NCBI GenBank assembly: GCA_963735495.1
Contig: CAVTLG010000002.1
Coordinates: forward strand, 868,001 to 932,000
DNA length: 64,000 nt
Reading direction: 5' to 3'
From: CAVTLG01 sp963735495
GTDB lineage: Bacteria; Chloroflexota; Ktedonobacteria; Ktedonobacterales; Ktedonobacteraceae
Positions 7,901 through 15,843 of this stretch are shown one piece after another; position 1 is the stretch's first letter; every line of letters begins with the position of its first letter. The position numbers were made by a program, and so were the translations under genes. Below the pieces are notes generated by a model. That model was not told the DNA's origin. It did not search any database and saw only the letters and a program-made list of their open reading frames with translations.

Positions 7901-9085
7901 TTATCTCTGAAAGAGCCTGGCCAATCCTCTGACACGCGGCTCCTGGCCCCAGATAGCGAGCATGTGCTCATAAAGAGCATAGACATCGCCGAATAACAGA
8001 TCACTATGGATTGTTTGCGCAGCTTTAGCGGCTGCTTCTAAATAGATGCAGCACTGGATCATGTTGCCGAGCATCAGCGAAGTGTAAGCCCGCTGCTTCA
8101 GGAACTCGGCCCGTACGCGTTCAGGTGGTGCTGGTTTCAGTTCGTCAATCTGCGCAAAGGCATCCCAGGCCAGCTTTGGTTGGCCCAGACGTAGCAGCAC
8201 CAGGCCCTGGTAGAAATAGAGCATGGAACGATCACATTGCGCATAAGCAATGCAGCTATCACTCTCTGGCGCTTCAGGAAAGACCGCAAAGGCCAGCTTT
8301 AAGAATTGCAGCGCCTCGCTCTCGCGTCCCATCGTGGCTTGAATTTCAGCCAGGCCAGCAAAGATCCAACTGTGTAGAATGGGCGAGATATTATCGTTAT
8401 CGGCGTTGACACGCCGTAGTGCGTCGTTATAGGCGATCAAGGCTGAACCAACGCGTTTGCGTGCCGAGAAAATCGTAGCCAGACGTATCTGTGCAGCCAC
8501 ATAGATATTCCAGTCTTTAGCCAGTTGACTATACACGAGAGCCTGCGTCCCATTCGCCTGGGCGGAGAGAAAATCTCCGCGCTGCAAATCGAGCAAGGCG
8601 AGCAGTTGATACACCTGAGAAGTGAGGCCCGCTGCCGTCTTCTGCTCAGATCCCGGGTAAAGAGTAGGTTTATTCAATCTTGTCAGATAGGTAGGTACCA
8701 GACGTTCAAGCTCAGATTGCCCACCCGACATATACCACTGCCAGCATGAAGTGATCCCCATTGTCCACATGCTCAAGGCTTCCTGCAACGCCTGTTGCTC
8801 AAAGGCATCCGTAGTGGGTTCAGCCGCCGCTTGTGACGACATCGGCTCCTGCGCGGTCTCGGATGCACCATTCTCGGACAAGACGCGATGATCAAAGCCT
8901 AACTCTGCCGGTGACATTTCAAAGATTTTACAGAGAGCATCAAGCGATGCCAGACGCGGCATCTGTGCACCTGCTTCCCAACGCTGATAGGTGCCCAGAC
9001 TCACACCAACTCGTCCGCTAACAAATTTAGGTGTCCACGATTTCTTCATACGCGCAAATCTTAACAAACTGTTGCGCTTTTCCAT
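7901..9085 (-). CDS. XRE-family regulator with TPR-like repeats
   Basis: A 394-residue protein. An XRE helix-turn-helix spans about residues 5-65, with the recognition segment RVGVSLGTYQRWEAGAQMPR. After a linker, residues about 90-390 are all-helical and contain TPR-like pairs (for example LLDLQRGDFLSAQANGTQAL and GLAEIQATMGRESEALQFLK). This architecture is abundant in Ktedonobacteria and streptomycetes, where TPRs often bind peptides or partner proteins. The start has a GAGGG site 7 bases upstream. The promoter region contains a CTGAATGCAA site at 9190 shared with two other upstream regions. Confidence 0.8.
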   Translation of the reverse strand: MEKRNSLLRFARMKKSWTPKFVSGRVGVSLGTYQRWEAGAQMPRLASLDALCKIFEMSPAELGFDHRVLSENGASETAQEPMSSQAAAEPTTDAFEQQALQEALSMWTMGITSCWQWYMSGGQSELERLVPTYLTRLNKPTLYPGSEQKTAAGLTSQVYQLLALLDLQRGDFLSAQANGTQALVYSQLAKDWNIYVAAQIRLATIFSARKRVGSALIAYNDALRRVNADNDNISPILHSWIFAGLAEIQATMGRESEALQFLKLAFAVFPEAPESDSCIAYAQCDRSMLYFYQGLVLLRLGQPKLAWDAFAQIDELKPAPPERVRAEFLKQRAYTSLMLGNMIQCCIYLEAAAKAAQTIHSDLLFGDVYALYEHMLAIWGQEPRVRGLARLFQR

Positions 9086-9503
9086 ACATCACCCTCATCA
9101 AGCACGGAATACCGGCCCATCGCCCTGGATAGATCCAGAAATGCCGTACCCACGACTCGTGCTGACCGTCGCTGTGCACGCATACATCCCTGAATGCAAG
9201 GAAATATAAGCCCATTTGCGTCGAACGTCAAGTAGAAAATGCATTAAAATTTGGGAATTTGCCAGGATACGCTCATAAAGTGATATGTAATAAAGCAGTT
9301 TCAGTCACTTCTGAACATGATGAATTGCCGGCACCAGCCAACCAGAGCATAGAGAAGGCGAGCTATCCTAGTCCTTTTGTACTATATACCATGCCATTTC
9401 ATGCTGTTTCGCATAAGAATGTGCCAATATATCCATGAGTTCCATTTATTGAATTCGTAGGAACTATGTCTGTAATATTTTATCTGTAGGAGAGGAGCCT
9501 GAC
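9086..9503. other. Intergenic region between divergent XRE-TPR and LysM-CHAP genes
   Basis: About 418 bases with no coding frame I can support. It must hold both divergent promoters. The only distinctive item is CTGAATGCAA at 9190-9199, a ten-base word also found upstream of the genes at 39063 and 51901. The 5' end close to 9504 carries the strong ribosome site of the LysM protein. Confidence 0.5.
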
Positions 9504-10226
9504 TTGTTTCAGCTATGGAAGCAACGCGCCTGGCAGTATATGCGCCAGCATCGGGTCGTAAGTATTATCGTAGGGCATGTCGTCGTGATGACGGTCTTTA
9601 GCGTGGTGTTACTGAATAATGCATTCGGTATCCCATTGTTTGGAGCATTCGCTCAAAGTTCATGTGCAAGCGGGAACCAACTCTACACGGTTGCAGCCGG
9701 TGACACGCTGGGAAGCATTGCAGCTCGCTACAACACGAGCTGGGAAAGCCTGGCGAGCTACAATAATATCGCTAACCCAAATATCATTTACATCAACCAG
9801 CATATCTGCATCCCCAGCCACACAGCCAGCACGAGCGCCACGTCATCCCTGGCAGCCTCAGCAAACGCAGTCAGAGGACTGGCGGACTTATTTCCCTACG
9901 GACAATGTACCTGGTGGGCAAGTGAGCGCTACTATCAGTTACACGGTGTTTTTGTGCCCTGGACCAGCAATTCAGACGCCTGGGAATGGACGGCACGTGC
10001 ATCCGACTTCCACTGGAACATATCAAGTCAACCATCTGTGGGATCAATTATCGACTTACAACCGTGGGTTGAGGGTGCCTATGGCCTGGGGCACGTGGCA
10101 GTCGTAGAGCAGGTGCTAAGTAACGGCGATGTGATTGCCAGTAATATGAACTGGGGTGGTTCCGGCTCACAGGTTGTCGATATGGAATTTACTCCTGGCC
10201 CTGGCGTGACCTTTATCCGCCTTTAG
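9504..10226 (+). CDS. LysM-CHAP cell-wall hydrolase
   Basis: A 240-residue exported or membrane-anchored protein. A hydrophobic N-terminal segment (about residues 20-40) is followed by a LysM peptidoglycan-binding domain (YTVAAGDTLGSIAARYN through NPNIIYINQHICIP). A C-terminal CHAP domain has the catalytic cysteine in YGQCTWWASER, the histidine in GLGHVAVVEQV, and the conserved NMNWGG. CHAP domains are amidases or endopeptidases that cut peptidoglycan stem peptides. The start is a TTG at 9504 with AGGAGAGGAG just upstream; no in-frame ATG fits as well. Its end overlaps the convergent SprT-like gene by 14 bases. Confidence 0.9.
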   Translation: MFQLWKQRAWQYMRQHRVVSIIVGHVVVMTVFSVVLLNNAFGIPLFGAFAQSSCASGNQLYTVAAGDTLGSIAARYNTSWESLASYNNIANPNIIYINQHICIPSHTASTSATSSLAASANAVRGLADLFPYGQCTWWASERYYQLHGVFVPWTSNSDAWEWTARASDFHWNISSQPSVGSIIDLQPWVEGAYGLGHVAVVEQVLSNGDVIASNMNWGGSGSQVVDMEFTPGPGVTFIRL

Positions 10227-11022
10227 CACTATCACCCGGTGCTGGCGATAAGAGCAGCCTGAAACTGGGGTTATAATGCTTGTCACAACTGCTGCACGAG
10301 ACCGCTTGCGAATATTTTCTCGTACGCGGATAGGTCTTGCCGCAGTTGGGGCATGCATAGAGATAGCGAATTGGTCGCCGTTCGCGCCGCGCGTGCTCTC
10401 GATGGAGGCTCTCTTCATGCAGCAGGACGCGCAGATCTTCTAGTGCGTAGCCTGTAATAGCAGCCTCATCGGCAGCAATTGAGTCATATCCATGATGGCG
10501 ATGACGGCGCGGCGTGCCATGCACACGGTCAGATAGGTGGATTAATTCATGCGCGACGGTGACTTCTATCGATTTAGCTTGCATAGTAGCTTCAATAAAG
10601 ATCAGATGCCGATGCGGTATCTGTTCCGCCATACCCGGTGACTTGCGCAGGCGTGCAGGCACAATCGGGGCCGGGATGTAACAATAACATCCGAGCGCCA
10701 TTGTATTCAGCCGTTTCCCTGTCCAATACATAAATTCCTGGCGCTCCTGCGTGATAGCCAGCAGATTTAACTCCGCGAGCGGAAGATGCAAGCGCTGCCA
10801 GTAATGCATTAACCAGTGCCGCAAGGTAGCCTGATCGCCGTGAATAAGCGGCCCCGTCTGTATTGGCGGCGGATCAGGCGCTTTTGCGCGTACCAGGCGC
10901 GTGGGCTTACCCGCGATAGCCATGATCGCAATCTCTACTTCTAGCAGGCGACCATTGAAGCCAACCTGATAAACGCTAACGTTACGATACGCAGGGAAAT
11001 CACTGCTATAGCCAGGTGCCAT
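10213..11022 (-). CDS. SprT-like zinc metalloprotein with zinc ribbon
   Basis: A 269-residue protein. The metal site HELIHLSDRVHG lies near residue 155 with further histidines in RRHRHHG, matching the SprT-like (HExxH) family. The C-terminal zinc ribbon has CPNCGKTY and CSSC. SprT/Spartan relatives in eukaryotes cleave DNA-protein crosslinks; bacterial members are mostly uncharacterised. The N-terminal 150 residues are not recognised. No clear ribosome site precedes the ATG at 11022, so the start is less certain. Confidence 0.7.
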   Translation of the reverse strand: MAPGYSSDFPAYRNVSVYQVGFNGRLLEVEIAIMAIAGKPTRLVRAKAPDPPPIQTGPLIHGDQATLRHWLMHYWQRLHLPLAELNLLAITQERQEFMYWTGKRLNTMALGCYCYIPAPIVPARLRKSPGMAEQIPHRHLIFIEATMQAKSIEVTVAHELIHLSDRVHGTPRRHRHHGYDSIAADEAAITGYALEDLRVLLHEESLHREHARRERRPIRYLYACPNCGKTYPRTRKYSQAVSCSSCDKHYNPSFRLLLSPAPGDSAKGG

Positions 11023-11078
11023 CTATTGTAGAGGCACACCCACAGTATATCAAGCGAGAAACATGACTGCAAGAGGCT

Positions 11079-13022
11079 CTATAAATTTTCTATCTCTAGC
11101 GGCTCTACAGGTTCGGCCAGTGCGAACTTGAAGACCTTTGAGTAGAAGTACAGCTCACCCTCTAGCGCGCGCTTAATGTTCTCCGCACGACGGAAACCAT
11201 GCTGCTCACCCTCAAATGCCAGATATGCCACAGGCAGCTTCTTCGTCCGTAATACCTCTACCATCAGTTCAGCCTGGTTTGGTGGCACTATTTTATCATC
11301 CAGGCCCTGTAAGAAGATAATCGGACATGACAGCTGATCAACAAAATTGATGGGCGAACGCTGGCGGTACAGTTCACGCTGCTCCGGTAATGGACCAATC
11401 AGGCTGTAAAGATAGCGTGACTCGAACTTATGCGTCTCATCAAACAGTTCCAGGTCGCTCAATCCGAAGTGGCTGGCACCGGCTTGAAAGAAATCATGGA
11501 AAGTCAGCGCACACAGCGTCGTGTAACCACCTGCGCTCCCACCGCGAATCGCCATACGATTGCGGTCAGCTAAGCCACGTGAGACAAGATACTTCGCAGC
11601 ATTAATACAATCTTCAACGTCAACAATGCCCCACTGACCCTTGAGGCGCTCACGATACACACGACCATAGCCCGAGCTACCACCATAATCCACGTCAACC
11701 ACTGCGAAGCCACGGCTCGTCCAGAATTGTATATCGAGCGCCAGCGAACTGGATGCGGCTGACGTAGGACCACCATGGCTGATGACCAGCAAAGGCGGCA
11801 ACTCACCCACGGGAGCAGTAAAGTCGGCATTGTGAGGAGCATAGAAGTAAGCGTACGCAGTCAATCCCTGCTCAGTCGGAAACTCAATGCTTTGCGGAAC
11901 AGAGAGATATGCCAGGTCCAGCGAAACCGTGGTAGCCAGGCGCAGCACCTCAATCTTTGCAGTTGCCAGATCCAGTTGTAATATCGCGCGCGGGACCGTA
12001 GGAGATGCGGCGAGCAACAAAACACGCTCCGGCGTAGCACAGACGGTACTCACCGCCGTATAGGGTATCTCAATCGGCGTTATCGTACCACTGGCAGTAT
12101 CCAGATCGGCCAGGTGTCCTCCATGCTGGTTATGAGACCAGTAGACGATATGCTGCGGCGAGATAAAGCCGTAAAGAGACATGCCAAAAACCCACTGCGG
12201 CTGACCCAGGTCCGACTCCTGCGGATGCAGCGCTTCGACCTTGCCATCCCGCAAACGGTACAGATTCCACCAGCCGGTGCGATCAGAGATAAAGTGCAAG
12301 ACACCATCAGGAGACCATTCTGGCTGGAAAATGGACTCGCCTGGACCACCAGCGATACGCTCAGCACTGCTGATAAAGCCCTGTGTGTCAAGTTGGGCTA
12401 CCCACAGCTCACAGCCATCCCACGGCATATTGGGATGATTCCAGGTCAACCAGGCCAGACGCGAACCGTCAGGGCTGAGACGCGGCGACGAGTAGAAATC
12501 ATTCCCCGCGTGTAGAATATGCATACCATCATGGCCATCGTTATCCAGCGAGAGGCCGATTAACATATTCAGCGCCTCACGCTCTGTGTTGCTATGATCC
12601 TCACACACACAGATCAAGCTGCGGCGTTGACGATCCACGATCAGATCCGCATAGCGCATATCGACAGCAGGTGTCATTGCGACAGGTTCGCCACCAGGCA
12701 CCTGGCGATACAGGCGCTGATCATCAAAGTTCGTGAAGTAGACTATACCCTCGCTCACAGTATAGTCCCCCCCACCGTACTCGTGCACACGCGTCCTGGC
12801 GTTAAAAAGGGGGGGCGTCAGATCAGTCACAGTACCATCCACTGTACGACGCACAATGACGTTACGTCCACCTTCAGATGGACGACCTTCAATCCAATAC
12901 GTATCACTACCATCCAGGGCCACGTGACCGAAACGAATCGTCTCGGAGACAATCAAATCAGAGGTAATCGGAGATTTCCAGGAACCATAAGGAGCTGTTT
13001 GTGATGCCTGTTTTTTCGCCAC
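11079..13022 (-). CDS. S9 family prolyl oligopeptidase-type peptidase
   Basis: A 647-residue two-domain serine peptidase. The N-terminal beta-propeller contains WD40-like strands such as PRLSPDGSRLAWLTWNHPNMP. The C-terminal alpha/beta hydrolase has VISHGGPTSA (oxyanion region), the nucleophile in GGSAGGYTT (about residue 494), the aspartate in GLDDKIVPP (about 575) and the histidine in GEQHGFRR (about 605). This arrangement fits dipeptidyl aminopeptidase/acylaminoacyl peptidases that degrade peptides in the cytoplasm. An in-frame start exists at 13319, but a GTG at 13022 preceded by AAAGGAAA gives the normal family N-terminus, so it is preferred. Confidence 0.9.
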   Translation of the reverse strand: MAKKQASQTAPYGSWKSPITSDLIVSETIRFGHVALDGSDTYWIEGRPSEGGRNVIVRRTVDGTVTDLTPPLFNARTRVHEYGGGDYTVSEGIVYFTNFDDQRLYRQVPGGEPVAMTPAVDMRYADLIVDRQRRSLICVCEDHSNTEREALNMLIGLSLDNDGHDGMHILHAGNDFYSSPRLSPDGSRLAWLTWNHPNMPWDGCELWVAQLDTQGFISSAERIAGGPGESIFQPEWSPDGVLHFISDRTGWWNLYRLRDGKVEALHPQESDLGQPQWVFGMSLYGFISPQHIVYWSHNQHGGHLADLDTASGTITPIEIPYTAVSTVCATPERVLLLAASPTVPRAILQLDLATAKIEVLRLATTVSLDLAYLSVPQSIEFPTEQGLTAYAYFYAPHNADFTAPVGELPPLLVISHGGPTSAASSSLALDIQFWTSRGFAVVDVDYGGSSGYGRVYRERLKGQWGIVDVEDCINAAKYLVSRGLADRNRMAIRGGSAGGYTTLCALTFHDFFQAGASHFGLSDLELFDETHKFESRYLYSLIGPLPEQRELYRQRSPINFVDQLSCPIIFLQGLDDKIVPPNQAELMVEVLRTKKLPVAYLAFEGEQHGFRRAENIKRALEGELYFYSKVFKFALAEPVEPLEIENL

Positions 13023-13376
13023 ATCATTTCCTTTCCTAAGTTTTATGCTATTGAAAGCTGGATGTTTCACAAATATCCAGACTATATGTAAGTCATGAAA
13101 AAAGCAGCAACGACATAGTATGTGATGATCTTCAAGGTACACAAAATGAGACTTGCCAGGAAGTTTGTGAAATATCGGTAAGTTATTATGGCACCCGCTA
13201 AGACCAGATACGTTTATTATATCACCAGATATCGCCAGCAGACATGGTATTTGTGCCTTCCTGCTACAATCTCCAGAACAGGCCGGCACATTAGCAACAT
13301 TGCTCATGCCACAGAGCATAAGAGGTAATCAGGAAACGCACCTACACATCAACTACGCAGATCACTTGTTTATGCT
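13023..13376. other. Intergenic region between S9 peptidase and kinase gene
   Basis: About 354 bases. I see no coding frame with a ribosome site, no clear hairpin with a T-run and no repeat. It should hold the S9 promoter and the kinase 3' end. Confidence 0.4.
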
Positions 13377-15515
13377 CTACGCTAGCTTCCACACGCGCGC
13401 ATTGCTAAACACGGCTTCAGTCGTCGCATTGATGCCACCAGCAGCAAATACGCCGATCATACCCTGTGTGGAGATGACTTTTGTAGCAGTGAATGGGGCA
13501 AAGGCGAGCTGATCATTTACATAAATGGCAAAGGTATTGTTCCTGACAACAACAGCCAGCGTATTAAGCGGGTAAATTCCACCAGTACTGACCTTGAATG
13601 AGGGCAGTGGTGCACCCGTCTCGCCATCTACCACGATGGTGCATACTTTGTTCACGCATCTATCCAGGCTATATCGCCCACTGGCATAGACACCGAAGCG
13701 GTAATATTGCCCTGTTTGCTGATTAGCACGAAATATAATACCAGCACTACTATATTGTGTAGCGGTCTTGACAAAACGCAGCGATATTTCGTAGGTAAAG
13801 TTAGTATATGCAGTATTTGTAGCCAGGCAGTTATTGGCAACATTGGTTGGCGCAGCTACATAATAGCCATCCTGCATGAATTGACAAAGCATACCAGCCG
13901 CCGGACCTACCACCTCACTCCACCGGTTGTCGTGATTATTGCGCAGCGGATCGTTCAAAGCAAGCACTCCGTTATAGGGAGCATAAGGATCTTTAAGATT
14001 GCTGGCTGCCGTCGCTGAAGCAGCAGCTGCCGCTTGCGTTGGATGCCTGGCATTGCCTGCTGCATTGGTAGTAACCATTGAGCCTGAAGCAGTACCTTTG
14101 TTTATGATATACAGCAGGCCCACACTACTAACCACCACGATCAGCAAGACGGCTATCAGCATGACATTAACACGAGACAAGCTATGGCGTGCTTTTGCAT
14201 ACGGTGGAGAAGCATCCTGCACTTGCGGCGCAGTAGGCAAGAACTGGCCTGGATTGAACGATGACAGGTTGGACAGCGCAGACCGCTCTTTGAAAGCTTT
14301 CTGCTCGGCTGGTACTGGCCGAAAAGGTGATAGCTTCCCAGCGGGAGGCTGCGGGAAGCTGACGGAGGGTGGCAGGTCTGTCTGAGCAGGCAAGGCAGAG
14401 GCAGACAGGTCGGAAAACACAGATTGTTCCTCAGGTGCTAGCTGTTTGGTCCGCGAGGACTGGGAGGCGGGAAATGCGCGCGACCTGAAAGATGTCATCC
14501 CTGCATTATTTTGAGCAGCCTGCTGCATCGATTGATCGTCATATGGCGCTTCAGAGTTGGGCCCAGATAATTGGGCAGTCAAGGCCGGTCGAGCTCCAGT
14601 ATCAAAAGAGGCTGCAAAATCTACAGGTGGCAGAGCAGAGGTAGCAATTTTATCCGCCGGCGGAGGAATGCTGGGCAAATCGAAATCGTACTGCCGTGCT
14701 AACAGACAGGCATCTTCCAGAGCCAGCGCAAAGTCACGCACATGCGCAAAGCGCTTCTGCGGGTCCTTGGCCAGGGCAGTCATTACCACACTTTCGACTT
14801 CCCGTGCAATCGTCGGCACCTTCTCATGTAAAAGTGGAGGCTGCGCCAGCATCTGCTGGCTGGCGATCTCGATAAAAGATCCCTCAAAAGGACGGCTACC
14901 ACACAGCCATTCATACGCAATAATGCCCAGCGCATACTGATCGCTGGCAGGACGAGATTTTCCCTGCAGTTGCTCGGGCGCCATATAGGTAGCAGTACCG
15001 GCGGCCTCCTCAGACAACGCGTGAGAGGGTGCGCTTTGCGCCATCAGGGCAAAGCCAAAATCAGTTAATAATACCTCATCATTAGGACCCATGAGCATAT
15101 TCTCCGGCTTCACATCCCGGTGAATCAGTTTGTGATCATGGGCATATTGCAATGCAGCGGCGGTTTGACGCATGTAGGAAACAAGAGGAGCTGGCGGTAG
15201 GGGCTTGCCCAGTTGCAGGAAACGCTGGCGAAAAGTCCCTTTCGGCGCATAATCCATCACCAGGAAAGGTATACTGTTGTGAACACCGAAGTCCAGCACC
15301 CGGATAATATAAGGATGTACCAGATGAGCAATCGTACGAGCTTCATTGAGGAAGTTCTGTACATTATTTTCAACCAGGCGCACCTGAAGCACCTTGATAG
15401 CAGCCTGGGTACCTAGATGAATATGTTCACCAAGGTAAACATCCGCGAAACTCCCTTGCCCCAATAGACGACGCAAACGATAGTTCCCTAACTGCTGACC
15501 TACCAGGTCTCCCAT
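13377..15515 (-). CDS. Membrane Ser/Thr protein kinase with extracellular lectin-like domain
   Basis: A 712-residue receptor-type Hanks kinase. The kinase domain (about residues 10-270) has the glycine loop LGQGSFADVYLG, the lysine in AAIKVL, HRDVKPENM, DFGFAL and APEQLQG. A Pro/Ser-rich linker leads to one membrane segment (about 455-475). The extracellular C-terminal domain (about 515-712) has a jelly-roll look, with NDPLRNN near its start and FSNARVWKLA at the end. The same domain ends the TIR-like protein at 56907, with NDPLQNQ and FSNLKVWQL. It probably senses a surface or carbohydrate ligand. The gene is divergent from the zinc-ribbon/BACON-like gene. Confidence 0.85.
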   Translation of the reverse strand: MGDLVGQQLGNYRLRRLLGQGSFADVYLGEHIHLGTQAAIKVLQVRLVENNVQNFLNEARTIAHLVHPYIIRVLDFGVHNSIPFLVMDYAPKGTFRQRFLQLGKPLPPAPLVSYMRQTAAALQYAHDHKLIHRDVKPENMLMGPNDEVLLTDFGFALMAQSAPSHALSEEAAGTATYMAPEQLQGKSRPASDQYALGIIAYEWLCGSRPFEGSFIEIASQQMLAQPPLLHEKVPTIAREVESVVMTALAKDPQKRFAHVRDFALALEDACLLARQYDFDLPSIPPPADKIATSALPPVDFAASFDTGARPALTAQLSGPNSEAPYDDQSMQQAAQNNAGMTSFRSRAFPASQSSRTKQLAPEEQSVFSDLSASALPAQTDLPPSVSFPQPPAGKLSPFRPVPAEQKAFKERSALSNLSSFNPGQFLPTAPQVQDASPPYAKARHSLSRVNVMLIAVLLIVVVSSVGLLYIINKGTASGSMVTTNAAGNARHPTQAAAAASATAASNLKDPYAPYNGVLALNDPLRNNHDNRWSEVVGPAAGMLCQFMQDGYYVAAPTNVANNCLATNTAYTNFTYEISLRFVKTATQYSSAGIIFRANQQTGQYYRFGVYASGRYSLDRCVNKVCTIVVDGETGAPLPSFKVSTGGIYPLNTLAVVVRNNTFAIYVNDQLAFAPFTATKVISTQGMIGVFAAGGINATTEAVFSNARVWKLA

Positions 15516-15544
15516 GCCTCAACTCCTTTAGTGCACGCAATCAA

Positions 15545-15577
15545 GATAGAAAGATTCCTTTCTATCCTACGGTAGGA
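15545..15577. promoter_or_regulatory. Two adjacent inverted repeats in the kinase leader
   Basis: GATAGAAAG-ATTC-CTTTCTATC (15545-15566) is a perfect 9-base hairpin, and TCCTAC-G-GTAGGA (15565-15577) is a 13-base palindrome that abuts it. They lie 30-60 bases upstream of the kinase start at 15515. A repressor operator or an mRNA leader structure are both possible. Confidence 0.4.
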
Positions 15578-15764
15578 CGAGAGAGTAGTCAAGTTAGTAG
15601 TATTTGAGATGGTGTGCAGTACGTAAGGGCTATTGCAGCAATGTTTATGCTTTGTATAGGTAGAGAAAGAGCAGACGTCAGTATTGCGTTGCTCAGGCTT
15701 CTCCCAAATTCCCGTTTTTTGCAACAACACTAAAGCATGATACATTTCCCGTAAGAGAGCGGTG

Positions 15765-15794
15765 TTGACAGCAGGTACCCTTCTCTCGTAAACT
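15765..15794 (+). promoter_or_regulatory. Sigma-A type promoter for the zinc-ribbon/BACON-like gene
   Basis: TTGACA (15765-15770) and TAAACT (15789-15794) are spaced by 18 bases, 50 bases before the GTG start at 15844. Confidence 0.6.
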
Positions 15795-15843
15795 TCACAT
15801 AGTGGGGAACGTTTGCCTAGAGTAAGTGAAGGGGGAGTAAGTC